From the NCBI GenBank assembly GCA_012961565.1, contig DTZC01000234.1, positions 1 through 14,156 on the forward strand: a stretch of DNA of 14,156 nucleotides. Reading direction: 5' to 3'. Made by a program: the position numbers and the translations under genes. Within the stretch, counting starts at the first letter, position 1. Every line of letters begins with the position of its first letter. The notes below the pieces were generated by a model. It was not told the origin of the DNA. It did not search any database and saw only the letters and a program-made list of their open reading frames with translations. This document shows positions 7,023-14,156 of the stretch, in pieces. This stretch comes from Dehalococcoidia bacterium (lineage in GTDB: Bacteria > Chloroflexota > Dehalococcoidia > GIF9 > UBA5629).

Positions 7023-7045
7023 TAGCCCCTCCCCCGGAGGGGCTA
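7023..7045 (+). terminator. Perfect 10-bp GC-rich hairpin ending the acyl-CoA dehydrogenase operon
   Basis: TAGCCCCTCC (7023-7032) and GGAGGGGCTA (7036-7045) are perfect complements around a 3-nt CCC loop, 28 nt after the stop codon. The tail is TCTTCATATAT, a poor U-tract, so this is a likely but not textbook intrinsic terminator. Confidence 0.75.
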
Positions 7046-7122
7046 TCTTCATATATACCTGCATACCTGTTGCCCCTGAATCATAGATACCTTAACCAAC
7101 CTACCTATGGGCAGCCTGATAA

Positions 7123-7151
7123 TTGCCTCACCCACCACCTTGTGCTATACT
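7123..7151 (+). promoter_or_regulatory. Promoter of the rpsB-tsf-pyrH operon, extended -10
   Basis: TTGCCT (7123-7128), a 17-nt spacer and TATACT (7146-7151), with an upstream TG (7143-7144) forming an extended -10. The expected transcript start is near 7158, giving a leader of about 40 nt before rpsB. Position after a terminator and before a ribosomal operon supports it. Confidence 0.7.
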
Positions 7152-7183
7152 GATGAACAACTTTAGTCATGTATTGTACCAGT

Positions 7184-7190
7184 AGGAGGT
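7184..7190 (+). promoter_or_regulatory. Ribosome binding site AGGAGGT deciding the TTG start of rpsB
   Basis: AGGAGGT sits 6 nt before the TTG at 7197. No in-frame ATG or GTG lies nearby at the N-terminus expected for S2, so this site selects the TTG start. Confidence 0.85.
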
Positions 7191-7196
7191 CTTAGC

Positions 7197-7979
7197 TTGC
7201 CCGATCCTATCACAGTTAAACAACTCCTGGAAGCCGGCGCCCATTTCGGACATTTAACCGGTCATTGGCACCCACGGATGAAAAATTATATTTTCACTCA
7301 GCGTAACGGTATTCATATAATCGATTTAGAGCAAACCATGGCAATGCTGGACAGAGCGTGTACCTTCGTCAGGAACCTGGTTAGCGATGGTCAGAGTATT
7401 CTCTTCGTCGGCACCAAAAAGCAAGCCCAAGAGATAATAGAAGAAGAAGCTAAACGATGTGGTATGTATTATGTCAACCAAAGATGGCTAGGAGGGATGC
7501 TGACCAACTTCGCTACGATTCAAGCTAGAATAGACTATCTGGTCCGCCTCGAAGACAGGAGGGATAAAGGAGAACTGGATTACCTATCCAAAAAGGAAAG
7601 GCTGAAGGTCGAAAAGGAGATAGCACGCCTCAACAGACTACTGGGCGGTTTCAAAGAAATGACCTCGCTTCCTGGAGCTTTATTCATTGTTGACCCAACC
7701 AAGGAGAAAATAGCCTTGGCTGAAGCACAAAAAGTCGGCATACCAATAGTGGCTATTGTAGATACTAATTGTGACCCTAGTGGTATCGACTACGTCATCC
7801 CAGCCAACGACGATGCCATAAAGGCTATAAAGCTCATATGTAATAAACTAGCCGATGCTGTCCTCGAAGGTAAAATGATGATGGAGACTGGAGAGATGCC
7901 AGCAATTGAACCTGCGCCCGCGGAGGCAGGACCTGCTGAGTTGCTCGAGTCCCACGTTTTTACACCTGACGAGGAGTAA
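7197..7979 (+). CDS. rpsB: Small ribosomal subunit protein uS2
   Basis: S2 binds the 30S subunit late in assembly, bridging head and body and helping to seat S1 where present. The 260-aa length is typical. Family landmarks: [10 protein letters not shown] at the N-terminus, HPRMKNYIF and [21 protein letters not shown], the [12 protein letters not shown] segment, [13 protein letters not shown], and [20 protein letters not shown] near residues 188-207. The coiled-coil arm lies around residues 118-150. The start is TTG, chosen by the strong ribosome site and by the S2 N-terminus. The tail after about residue 232 is an acidic, Pro/Ala/Glu-rich extension. It is the first gene of the promoter-driven operon; tsf follows after 36 nt. 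Confidence 0.97.
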   Translation: MPDPITVKQLLEAGAHFGHLTGHWHPRMKNYIFTQRNGIHIIDLEQTMAMLDRACTFVRNLVSDGQSILFVGTKKQAQEIIEEEAKRCGMYYVNQRWLGGMLTNFATIQARIDYLVRLEDRRDKGELDYLSKKERLKVEKEIARLNRLLGGFKEMTSLPGALFIVDPTKEKIALAEAQKVGIPIVAIVDTNCDPSGIDYVIPANDDAIKAIKLICNKLADAVLEGKMMMETGEMPAIEPAPAEAGPAELLESHVFTPDEE

Positions 7980-8015
7980 CTACAACAATTCGTAATTACG
8001 GACAAGGGGGTACGA

Positions 8016-8519
8016 TTGCAAATTCCAACTTCAGCCATAAAGGAACTCAGGGAAAAAACCGGTGCCGGTGTAATGGACTGCAAAAAGGCTCTGCTAGATG
8101 CAGAAGGAAACATGGAAAAGGCTACAGAAATACTCCACAAACGTGGCTTAGCTATGGCTATCAAAAAAGCTGACCGAACCGCAAACGAGGGAATAGTTGA
8201 AGCTTATGTCCACCCTGGAGGGCGGATTGGTGTGCTAGTTGAAGTCAACTGCGAGACCGATTTCGTTGCCCGTACCCAAGAATTCAAAGAGCTAGCCCAC
8301 AACCTTGCCCTCCAGATAGCTGCCATGTCACCCCAAGCTCTTTCCTCCGAGGATATGTCAGAACAATCAGGTGAGGACCCCGAAACAGCCTGTCTTTTGT
8401 TCCAACCTTTCATTAAGGACCCAAACAAGACCGTTCAAGATATCATCACCGAGACAATTGCCAAGGTTGGCGAAAATATTAGAGTCCGCAGATTTATTAG
8501 ATTCGAACTAGGCTGCTAA
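8016..8519 (+). CDS. tsf: Elongation factor Ts, short form
   Basis: EF-Ts is the nucleotide exchange factor that strips GDP from EF-Tu. The N-terminal UBA-like domain (about 1-45, [16 protein letters not shown]) is followed by the core with the TDFVAR motif (81-86), which contacts EF-Tu. The C-terminus shows [11 protein letters not shown] and [16 protein letters not shown]. At 167 aa it is far shorter than E. coli EF-Ts (about 283) and lacks the duplicated core subdomain and coiled coil, as in Thermus-type and Dehalococcoides-like short EF-Ts. The start is TTG, 5 nt after AAGGGGG (8004-8010). pyrH starts 2 nt after its stop. Confidence 0.96.
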   Translation: MQIPTSAIKELREKTGAGVMDCKKALLDAEGNMEKATEILHKRGLAMAIKKADRTANEGIVEAYVHPGGRIGVLVEVNCETDFVARTQEFKELAHNLALQIAAMSPQALSSEDMSEQSGEDPETACLLFQPFIKDPNKTVQDIITETIAKVGENIRVRRFIRFELGC

Positions 8520-8521
8520 AC

Positions 8522-9262
8522 GTGCCAGTAGGAAAGCCAAAATATAAACGCATTCTTCTCAAACTAAGTGGTGAAGCACTTATGGGGAGGAAAAGGTTTG
8601 GCATAGACCGCTCGGTTCTAGCTCGTGTATCTCATCAGATAAAACGCATAAGCGCTCAAGGAGTTGAAGTTGCCATAGTCGTTGGTGGTGGCAACTTCTG
8701 GCGCGGCACAGGATCTGAGGCAAAAGGAATGGATCGCGCTACTGCCGACTATGCCGGAATGCTAGCCACAGTAATTAACGCCCTCGCCCTTCAAGACTCG
8801 CTAGAGAGTGAAGGGCTGACCACCAGAACTCAATCAGCAATATTAATGCAAGCTGTGGCAGAACCCTATATACGCCGCCGGGCTATTCGCCATCTGGAAA
8901 AGAAAAGGGTGGTCATCCTCGCCGGAGGCACAGGAAACCCTTACATGACCACTGACACTGCTGCTGCCCTTCGAGCTGTCGAAATCGGGGCTGAAATCCT
9001 CCTAGTAGCCAAAAATAGGGTCGATGGAGTATATGACACAGACCCTCTAAAAAACCCGCAGGCGAAGAAGTTCGAGCGTTTGACCCACAAAGATGCCTTA
9101 AACCTACATCTCCAGGTGATGGATAGTACTGCCTTTTCTCTCTGTTTGGACAACAAGCTCCCTATCATTATTTTTGACCTACAGGCCAAAGAAAGTATAG
9201 AGCGTGCGATCTCTGGAGAGCATGTCGGCACCTTTGTCGCTAGCGAGGAAGAAAAAAGATGA
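8522..9262 (+). CDS. pyrH: UMP kinase
   Basis: PyrH phosphorylates UMP to UDP in pyrimidine nucleotide synthesis. It is the bacterial hexameric enzyme of the amino-acid-kinase fold, allosterically controlled by GTP and UTP in studied members. In 246 aa the expected motifs are present: LKLSGEAL (13-20), GGGNFWRG (55-62), [11 protein letters not shown] (76-86), [14 protein letters not shown] (135-148), VDGVYDTDP (168-175) and VMDSTA (199-204). The start is GTG, placed 2 nt after the tsf stop with no good ribosome site, suggesting coupling to tsf. The last 4 nt overlap frr. Confidence 0.97.
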   Translation: MPVGKPKYKRILLKLSGEALMGRKRFGIDRSVLARVSHQIKRISAQGVEVAIVVGGGNFWRGTGSEAKGMDRATADYAGMLATVINALALQDSLESEGLTTRTQSAILMQAVAEPYIRRRAIRHLEKKRVVILAGGTGNPYMTTDTAAALRAVEIGAEILLVAKNRVDGVYDTDPLKNPQAKKFERLTHKDALNLHLQVMDSTAFSLCLDNKLPIIIFDLQAKESIERAISGEHVGTFVASEEEKR

Positions 9263-9816
9263 TTCAACAGGTGCTCACCGACACCAACAACAGGATGCAA
9301 AAGGCAATCGATGCCTTAACACATGATTTGTCAGGTATTCGCACAGGGCGAGCCTCACCAGCTCTCGTAGAGCACATCAGAGTTGATTATCACGGAGTTC
9401 TCACGCCGGTAAATCAGCTTGCTTCTATATCCATACCTGAAGCTAAAATGATACTCATCCAGCCATGGGACCGCAGTGCCATCCGCAGTATTGAAAAAGC
9501 TATTCTTACCTCTGACCTTGGACTCAATCCAATGAGTGATGGCACAGTCATACGCATCCCCATTCCCCCCCTCACAGAAGAGCGGCGTAAAGAGCTAATC
9601 AGAGTGGTCCACAAAAGACTAGAAGATGCCAGAATTGCACTGCGCAATTTAAGGAGAGAAGGTCTGGAAAGACTGAGACAGGCTGAAAGGAATAAAGAAA
9701 TATCTCAGGACCAATACACACGAGCCTCTGACCAACTTCAGAAACTCACAGATAGTTTTATAGAAAAGGTTAACACTATAGGTCAGGACAAAGAAAAAGA
9801 AATCATGGAAGTCTGA
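9259..9816 (+). CDS. frr: Ribosome recycling factor
   Basis: RRF splits post-termination ribosomes together with EF-G. The 185-aa length is exact for the family. The signature [19 protein letters not shown] (28-46) starts the hinge between the long three-helix bundle and the small beta domain, followed by [20 protein letters not shown], the [16 protein letters not shown] segment and the last long helix with KEISQDQY. The ATG overlaps the pyrH stop (ATGA). In the usual bacterial order uppS would come next; here 157 nt separate frr from cdsA. Confidence 0.97.
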   Translation: MIQQVLTDTNNRMQKAIDALTHDLSGIRTGRASPALVEHIRVDYHGVLTPVNQLASISIPEAKMILIQPWDRSAIRSIEKAILTSDLGLNPMSDGTVIRIPIPPLTEERRKELIRVVHKRLEDARIALRNLRREGLERLRQAERNKEISQDQYTRASDQLQKLTDSFIEKVNTIGQDKEKEIMEV

Positions 9817-9817
9817 A

Positions 9818-9913
9818 GGACTCTCAGAAACCTGCAGATTAGCTTTTCCTGGAAGTCCACTACACCTTCTAGAGATACAGGAATACCAGACTCGCGATGC
9901 CGAAAGATCCTAA
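9818..9913 (+). pseudogene. Possible decayed 3' end of uppS (undecaprenyl diphosphate synthase)
   Basis: uppS normally lies between frr and cdsA. Frame +2 (codons starting at 9818) is open for 31 codons and ends at a TAA at 9911-9913. Its end reads AFPGSPLHLLEIQEYQTRDA then ERS. This resembles the UppS C-terminus, which typically runs LWPDF, then a helix of LLxAL-x-x-YQ-x-R type, ending in RDRRFG: shared features are the Pro, HLLE, EYQ, RD and a final Arg. The rest of the enzyme, with its catalytic and substrate-binding motifs, is absent. The match is about 23 residues and made by eye, so chance is quite possible. If real, a working uppS must lie elsewhere in the genome. Confidence 0.25.
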
Positions 9914-9973
9914 TTGATAACATTATCGCTTACTGCCAGCATCACTCTGCTAATTACAGTTTAAAAATTAGAA

Positions 9974-10774
9974 ATGCTTAAGCAGAGGATTATCACTGCT
10001 GTCATCGGCTTGCCCCTTCTTGTTGGCATAATCTGGTTGGGCAAACCCTTTTTTACACTCCTCATTGCTAGCATGGCTGTGATTGGCAGCTTCGAGTTCT
10101 ACCGCATGGCAGGATATCTAAAAGTGCAACCCCTCGCCTATCTAGGCATAGCTTCGGTATTATTCATTATTCTGGCACCTCATTGCCCTCACCCCACCGC
10201 AACACCCCTCCTTATTACCTCTGTCATAGTCATCTCATTGGTCTGGCTACTATTTAAAACTCCGAGAGAACAAGCCTTCAACAACTGGGCATGGACAGTC
10301 GCTGGAATGTTATACATCGGCTGGATGCTCAGCCACTGGGTAAGCTTGAGAGACCTAGTATATGGTAGAGAATTAGTGTTGTGGGCTATGTTCACTACAT
10401 TTGCCAGTGATACCAGCGCCTTTTTTTGCGGCAGAACCTGGGGGAAACACTCCCTCATGCCAGCCATAAGCCCCGGGAAAACTTGGGAGGGGGCTCTCGG
10501 CGGCTTATTAACCAGTATCGTGGCATCCCTGCTCCTCGGCATCTTGTTCTCACTGCCTTTTAATTACTGGCAAATTATCCTCCTGGGAATACTTATCAGT
10601 ATATTCGCCCAACTGGGAGACCTAGTCGAGTCGTTACTTAAACGTAACACTGGTGCCAAGGACTCAAGTAAGTTGCTGCCGGGACATGGCGGTCTGCTTG
10701 ACCGCCTCGATAGCCTCATATTTACTGGAGTTGTAGTATACTATTGTGTAATACTCACCAAGGGTGTGCTGTGA
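9974..10774 (+). CDS. cdsA: Phosphatidate cytidylyltransferase (CDP-diglyceride synthase)
   Basis: CdsA makes CDP-diacylglycerol from CTP and phosphatidate in the inner membrane, the branch point to bacterial phospholipids. The 266-aa protein is mostly hydrophobic, with about seven to eight membrane segments beginning at residues 7-22. The diagnostic C-terminal signature is complete: S220, K223-R224, K229-D230, PGHGG (236-240), D243-R244 and D246. The conserved SPGKTWEG (166-173) and ASDTSAFFCGRTWGKH (144-159) blocks are also present. The ATG has only an A-rich upstream region, without a clear ribosome site. The stop overlaps the dxr start (GTGA). Confidence 0.96.
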   Translation: MLKQRIITAVIGLPLLVGIIWLGKPFFTLLIASMAVIGSFEFYRMAGYLKVQPLAYLGIASVLFIILAPHCPHPTATPLLITSVIVISLVWLLFKTPREQAFNNWAWTVAGMLYIGWMLSHWVSLRDLVYGRELVLWAMFTTFASDTSAFFCGRTWGKHSLMPAISPGKTWEGALGGLLTSIVASLLLGILFSLPFNYWQIILLGILISIFAQLGDLVESLLKRNTGAKDSSKLLPGHGGLLDRLDSLIFTGVVVYYCVILTKGVL

Positions 10775-11910
10775 AAAAGCTAGCCATACTAGGCTCCACA
10801 GGCTCAATAGGACAACAAACTCTGGATGTAGTCAGGAGCTTCCCAGACGAATTCAGAGTTATTGGACTGGCTGGTGGCAGAAACGCAAGTCTGTTAGCCG
10901 CACAAATCGACGAATTCCAACCCAAGTTGGCCTATTCGGCACTTAAGCTAAGCTTGCCCCATAGGACCACTCTATCATCTATGGAGGAGATAGCCATCCA
11001 TCCCGAGGTTGACATCGTCGTCATAGCCACATCAGGCAAGATGGGACTACTTCCCACTTTAGCCGCTGTGAAAGCAGGCAAAAGAGTAGCACTGGCAAAT
11101 AAAGAAGTACTAGTCATGGCGGGCGAGATTATAGTGGCACAAGCCAAACAGCATCATGCTACCGTCATACCCCTCGATAGTGAGCATAGTGCAATATGGC
11201 AATGTCTTCGCGGGGAGAAAAAAGCTGGAGTAGCCCGACTTATCCTAACAGCGTCGGGAGGACCCTTTTATCGATACACACCATCACAATTAGCCAAAGT
11301 CACAGCTGAACAAGCTCTGCAACATCCTACCTGGAAAATGGGCAAGAAAGTCACCATTGACTCGGCCACTCTATTAAACAAAGGGCTGGAAATAATCGAA
11401 GCCCACTGGTTTTTTGGAATACCCTATGAAAAAATTGACGTCTTAATCCATCCCCAGAGTATTATCCATTCCCTCGTTGAATTCAAAGATGGTTCACTGA
11501 AGGCACAGATGAGTTTTCCTGATATGAGGATACCCATCCAGTATGCCCTATTTCATCCCCGGAGGTCACTAAACCCCAGGCTGCCGCGCACCGCTTTACC
11601 TCAGATAAAAACGTTGACCTTCGAAGCAGTAGACTACAACAGGTTCCCTTGCTTACAACTGGCACTTAATGCTGGCAAAATGAGGGGGACTTATCCAGCA
11701 GTGCTCTGTGCCGCTGACGAGATAGCCGTAGAACTTTTTCTCGCCGGGCAGATTGGGTTCTCCGAAATCTCTGAAATCATAGCTGAGACCATCAGCCTGC
11801 ACCACGTCATACCTAATCCCACCGTGGAGCAGATTCTCACTGCTGATGCCTGGGCTAGAGATACGGCACGTGCCATAGCCAATAGAGGAAGCCTATGCTA
11901 CCGACAATAG
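10771..11910 (+). CDS. dxr: 1-deoxy-D-xylulose 5-phosphate reductoisomerase
   Basis: Dxr converts DXP to MEP with NADPH, the committed step of the MEP isoprenoid route and the fosmidomycin target. In 379 aa: NADPH loop GSTGSIG (8-14), ANKE (109-112), metal/substrate residues Asp136 and Glu138 in DSEHSA, SGGPF (162-166), WKMGKK (188-193), SATLLNKGLE (198-207), HPQS (227-230) and the flexible-loop/MSFPDMR region. I chose the GTG at 10771, which overlaps the cdsA stop by 4 nt, has AAGGGTG (10760-10766) upstream and yields the canonical MKKLAILGSTGSIG start; a TTG at 10744 would add nine unrelated residues. The 3' end overlaps rseP by 16 nt. ispG of the same pathway lies two genes on. Confidence 0.97.
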   Translation: MKKLAILGSTGSIGQQTLDVVRSFPDEFRVIGLAGGRNASLLAAQIDEFQPKLAYSALKLSLPHRTTLSSMEEIAIHPEVDIVVIATSGKMGLLPTLAAVKAGKRVALANKEVLVMAGEIIVAQAKQHHATVIPLDSEHSAIWQCLRGEKKAGVARLILTASGGPFYRYTPSQLAKVTAEQALQHPTWKMGKKVTIDSATLLNKGLEIIEAHWFFGIPYEKIDVLIHPQSIIHSLVEFKDGSLKAQMSFPDMRIPIQYALFHPRRSLNPRLPRTALPQIKTLTFEAVDYNRFPCLQLALNAGKMRGTYPAVLCAADEIAVELFLAGQIGFSEISEIIAETISLHHVIPNPTVEQILTADAWARDTARAIANRGSLCYRQ

Positions 11911-12965
11911 CGCTGACAGCCGTCAGCTTTCTGGGAATGCTGGTAATGCTCGTATTCGCACATGAATTCGGGCATTTCATCACAGCTAAGCTGGCACGCG
12001 TAAAGGTAGAGGAGTTCGGTATTGGCTTCCCACCCCGGCTTTTCAGCTTCAAACGAGGTGAGACCACATACTCTCTGAATGCTATCCCCCTCGGTGGCTT
12101 CACCAAGCTGTTAGGTGAAGAAGACCCTTCCATACCAGGAGGACTCTCCAGCAAGAGCAGACCTGTCCGATTCTTGGTGCTCAGCGCTGGTTCACTTATG
12201 AATATCCTGCTCCCCATACTGCTTTTTTCAATCAGCTTTATGATTCCTCACGATGTAATGCAGGAAAAAGTAGAGGTTCAAGAAGTGGCTTCAAGCTCAC
12301 CGGCTGAAATCGCTGGAATCGAACCCGGGGATACCATCCTAGCAATAGAGGGCCGTACCGTTAGAAACCGCGCCGATGTTGGCTATCTCATTCAACTCAA
12401 CCTCGGCTCGGAGATAAACATCTTGCTGCAAAGAGACAACCTGAAACAGCAGGAGGTAAGCGTAAGACCACGCTGGAGACCACCTGAAGGACAGGGGGCT
12501 ATTGGTATCAAGATTATCGGCGTTGATAGCACCATAGTCCGCGAGTCCTATCCTGTGTGGAAAGCAGTACCATCAGCTCTGGTTCATTGCTGGGAAATCT
12601 TAGTACTGTTTCGAAATGAGGTGATAGGCTGGTTCATTAAAGGCACAGCCCCCCTCGTAGCCGGACCTATAGGGATAGCTGAACTGGCTGGCGAGGTAGC
12701 AAAAGCTGGTCTCAGCCCCTTCCTGGAACTGGCTGCCCTGATTAGCATAAACCTTGCTATAATTAATTTATTCCCATTCCCCGGTCTAGATGGTGGCAGG
12801 CTTATTTTCCTAGCCTTAGAAGTAGTCCGAGGCGGCAAAAGAATACCACCCAAGTATGAGGGGCTTATTCACCTCATCGGGTTCATAGTGTTGCTATTGC
12901 TGATTGCCATAGTCAGTTACTACGACATTGCACGCATCGTCCAGGGAGATAATCTACTGCCTTGA
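11895..12965 (+). CDS. rseP: Site-2 intramembrane zinc metalloprotease, RseP/RasP family
   Basis: Membrane-embedded protease that cuts anti-sigma factors or signal peptides within the bilayer. In 356 aa, the first transmembrane helix holds the zinc motif HEFGH (23-27; Glu24 catalytic). NAIPLGGFTKLLGE follows in the membrane-reentrant region. A single PDZ domain covers about 110-190 (SSPAEIAGIEPGDTILAIEG), and the third zinc ligand is Asp299 in PGLDGGR within the segment NLFPFPGLDGG. A last hydrophobic helix spans about 327-345. E. coli RseP has two PDZ domains; one is common in shorter homologues. The ATG follows GAGGAAG and overlaps the end of dxr by 16 nt. Its targets cannot be told from the window. 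Confidence 0.95.
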   Translation: MLPTIALTAVSFLGMLVMLVFAHEFGHFITAKLARVKVEEFGIGFPPRLFSFKRGETTYSLNAIPLGGFTKLLGEEDPSIPGGLSSKSRPVRFLVLSAGSLMNILLPILLFSISFMIPHDVMQEKVEVQEVASSSPAEIAGIEPGDTILAIEGRTVRNRADVGYLIQLNLGSEINILLQRDNLKQQEVSVRPRWRPPEGQGAIGIKIIGVDSTIVRESYPVWKAVPSALVHCWEILVLFRNEVIGWFIKGTAPLVAGPIGIAELAGEVAKAGLSPFLELAALISINLAIINLFPFPGLDGGRLIFLALEVVRGGKRIPPKYEGLIHLIGFIVLLLLIAIVSYYDIARIVQGDNLLP

Positions 12966-14020
12966 TAGCACGCAGACCATCCAAGCCCATCAGGGTGGGC
13001 ACAGTCACCATAGGTGGTAACTCACCCATTGTGGTCCAGTCCATGACCAAGACCGATACCAGAAACATACCCGCTACTATAAGGCAAATAAAGGAGCTAA
13101 CCGATTGTGGCTGTGAGCTAGTCCGACTAGCTATACCCGATCTGGAAGCCGCTAATGCGATTTCATCCATCAAGCAAAATGTTTCCATTCCCATCATAGC
13201 CGATATCCATTTCGACCACCGGCTAGCCCTGGCAGCATTAGACGCAGGTGCCAACGGACTTCGTCTAAATCCTGGCAATATTCGAGACCCCGAGCAAGTA
13301 ACCAAAGTGGTCCGTGCCGCTAGAGAAAGAGAGGTGCCCATCCGCATTGGCATAAATGCTGGCAGCTTACCCCCGGCGGCAAAACCATACCCGTCGATAT
13401 CGGCACACATGGTCGAGGTGGCATTAGACCAGGTCCGCTTCCTTGAAAGCCTGGACTTCGACCTGATTAAGGTATCACTCAAAGCCTTCAATGTCCCAAT
13501 GACTATCGAGGCTTACAGAGCAATAGCCAAAAAAATACCATATCCGCTGCACCTAGGAATAACCGAATCTGGACTTCCTAAAGCGGGTATTGCCCGCAGC
13601 GCAGTGGGCATCGGTATATTACTGTACGAGGGTATCGGGGACACCATTCGCGTCTCCCTCAGCGCTCATCCCTGCGAGGAAGTCAATGCCGCCTATGAGA
13701 TTCTAAAAAGCCTCGAACTCCGTCAACATGGACCTGTATTGATTAGCTGCCCCTCATGCGGCCGCGCTGAAGTGGATATTATCAGCCTGGCTCGATCCGT
13801 AGATAAGAACCTGAGAGGGATATCAAAGCCTATCAAAGTCGCTGTCATGGGTTGTGTGGTCAACGGCCCCGGCGAAGCCAAGGACGCTGATATCGGTATC
13901 GCCTGTGGCAAAGGCAAAGGTGCCCTTTTCAAAAAGGGGAAGGTAATAAGCACCTTACCAGAAAAGGAGCTGCTGGATGCCTTGATGAGAGAACTGAAAA
14001 GTCTCTGCTCCTCTGACTGA
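12962..14020 (+). CDS. ispG: 4-hydroxy-3-methylbut-2-en-1-yl diphosphate synthase (flavodoxin/ferredoxin type)
   Basis: IspG (GcpE) reductively opens MEcPP to HMBPP in the penultimate MEP step. The 352-aa protein is the two-domain bacterial form. The TIM-barrel part shows VTIGGNSPIVVQSMTKTDTR (15-34), ADIHFD (80-85), GLRLNPGN (99-106) and RIGINAGS (128-135). The C-terminal Fe-S domain ligates a [4Fe-4S] cluster through Cys263 and Cys266 (SCPSCGR), Cys298 (MGCVVNGPGE) and Glu305. The TTG start overlaps the rseP stop by 4 nt (TTGA) and gives the expected N-terminus; AGGGAG lies about 12 nt upstream, rather far, so coupling to rseP is likely. No gene follows within the window. Confidence 0.96.
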   Translation: MIARRPSKPIRVGTVTIGGNSPIVVQSMTKTDTRNIPATIRQIKELTDCGCELVRLAIPDLEAANAISSIKQNVSIPIIADIHFDHRLALAALDAGANGLRLNPGNIRDPEQVTKVVRAAREREVPIRIGINAGSLPPAAKPYPSISAHMVEVALDQVRFLESLDFDLIKVSLKAFNVPMTIEAYRAIAKKIPYPLHLGITESGLPKAGIARSAVGIGILLYEGIGDTIRVSLSAHPCEEVNAAYEILKSLELRQHGPVLISCPSCGRAEVDIISLARSVDKNLRGISKPIKVAVMGCVVNGPGEAKDADIGIACGKGKGALFKKGKVISTLPEKELLDALMRELKSLCSSD

Positions 14021-14066
14021 GGCCCTACATAGCCGCAATCTTTGTGAAGCTACGAGTTTAACAGAA

Positions 14067-14096
14067 GGCGACCGAAGGGTGGAATGTTCGGTAGCC
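14067..14096 (+). other. Hairpin in the non-coding tail after ispG
   Basis: GGC-G-ACCGAA (14067-14076) pairs with TTCGGT-A-GCC (14087-14096): nine Watson-Crick pairs with one G-A mismatch, closing a 10-nt loop GGGTGGAATG. It is not followed by a T-tract, so it is not a normal intrinsic terminator. It may belong to the leader of the next gene; its role is unknown. Confidence 0.4.
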
Positions 14097-14156
14097 ATAG
14101 CCATCGTTTACCAGGGGAAACTTTCGAGAGACTGTTTACTAATGTAGCTGTAAGGC

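Noticed and set aside
9914..9960. TTGATA and TAATTA as a promoter for cdsA in the frr-cdsA gap
   Set aside because: Spacing between plausible -35 and -10 boxes is wrong (TTGATA to TAATTA is over 30 nt; TTACTG to TAATTA only 15), so support is too weak.
10744..10770. Upstream TTG start for dxr
   Set aside because: It adds residues unrelated to Dxr and deeply overlaps cdsA; the GTG at 10771 has a ribosome site and gives the standard N-terminus.
12913..13491. 192-codon open frame on the minus strand opposite ispG
   Set aside because: It is antisense to a clearly conserved gene, has no recognisable domain, and is the kind of shadow frame expected there.
14077..14092. AGGGTGGAA-like string resembling the T-box antiterminator sequence before a possible proS
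   Set aside because: It sits in the loop of a local hairpin, lacks the following ACCGCG part, and only about 50 nt separate it from the ispG stop, too little for a normal specifier stem I. No terminator is visible.
1..14156. Search for CRISPR arrays, insertion sequences, tRNA or rRNA genes
   Set aside because: No regularly spaced repeats, no transposase-like frames, no terminal inverted repeats and no cloverleaf or rRNA-like sequence were seen.

Overview
The window is an ordinary-looking chromosomal segment of about 14 kb with moderate GC. Every recognisable gene lies on the + strand and genes are tightly packed, with several 4 to 16 nt stop/start overlaps. Protein style, the very short EF-Ts, and a gene order of the type rpsB-tsf-pyrH-frr-(uppS)-cdsA-dxr-rseP-ispG suggest an anaerobic bacterium, most likely an uncultured member of the Chloroflexota (Dehalococcoidia-like). 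That placement is an inference from memory of gene order and protein style, not a search result.

Layout. (1) 2-3485: the 3' end of thiC (thiamin pyrimidine synthesis), then cinA, speD (AdoMet decarboxylase) and a ureohydrolase of the agmatinase family, forming one apparent operon; the last two genes are a polyamine pair. (2) 3493-4364: its own promoter, then a GreA-type transcription factor fused behind a domain resembling the DNA-binding core domain of tyrosine recombinases. (3) 4365-4652: a gene-free stretch with several hairpins. (4) 4653-6995: two adjacent acyl-CoA dehydrogenase genes whose complementary active-site losses suggest one heteromeric enzyme. A hairpin terminator follows. (5) 7123-14020: a strong promoter, then the translation and envelope/isoprenoid run rpsB, tsf, pyrH, frr, cdsA, dxr, rseP, ispG. 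(6) 14021-14156: a non-coding tail with a good hairpin, probably the leader of the next gene.

How they work together. The large operon couples ribosome assembly, elongation and recycling (S2, EF-Ts, RRF) to UTP supply (PyrH), phospholipid precursor synthesis (CdsA), two steps of the MEP isoprenoid route (Dxr, IspG) and an intramembrane protease (RseP). The undecaprenyl diphosphate synthase gene uppS, which normally sits between frr and cdsA, is absent; a 157-nt gap at that point may hold a short decayed remnant of its 3' end.

Most noteworthy: the recombinase-domain/GreA fusion with a near-leaderless promoter; a CinA whose deamidase domain has lost its catalytic Ser and Lys; the complementary acyl-CoA dehydrogenase pair; and the missing uppS. 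I found no mobile element, CRISPR array, tRNA or rRNA, and no clear defence or biosynthetic system that would count as a wholly new pathway.
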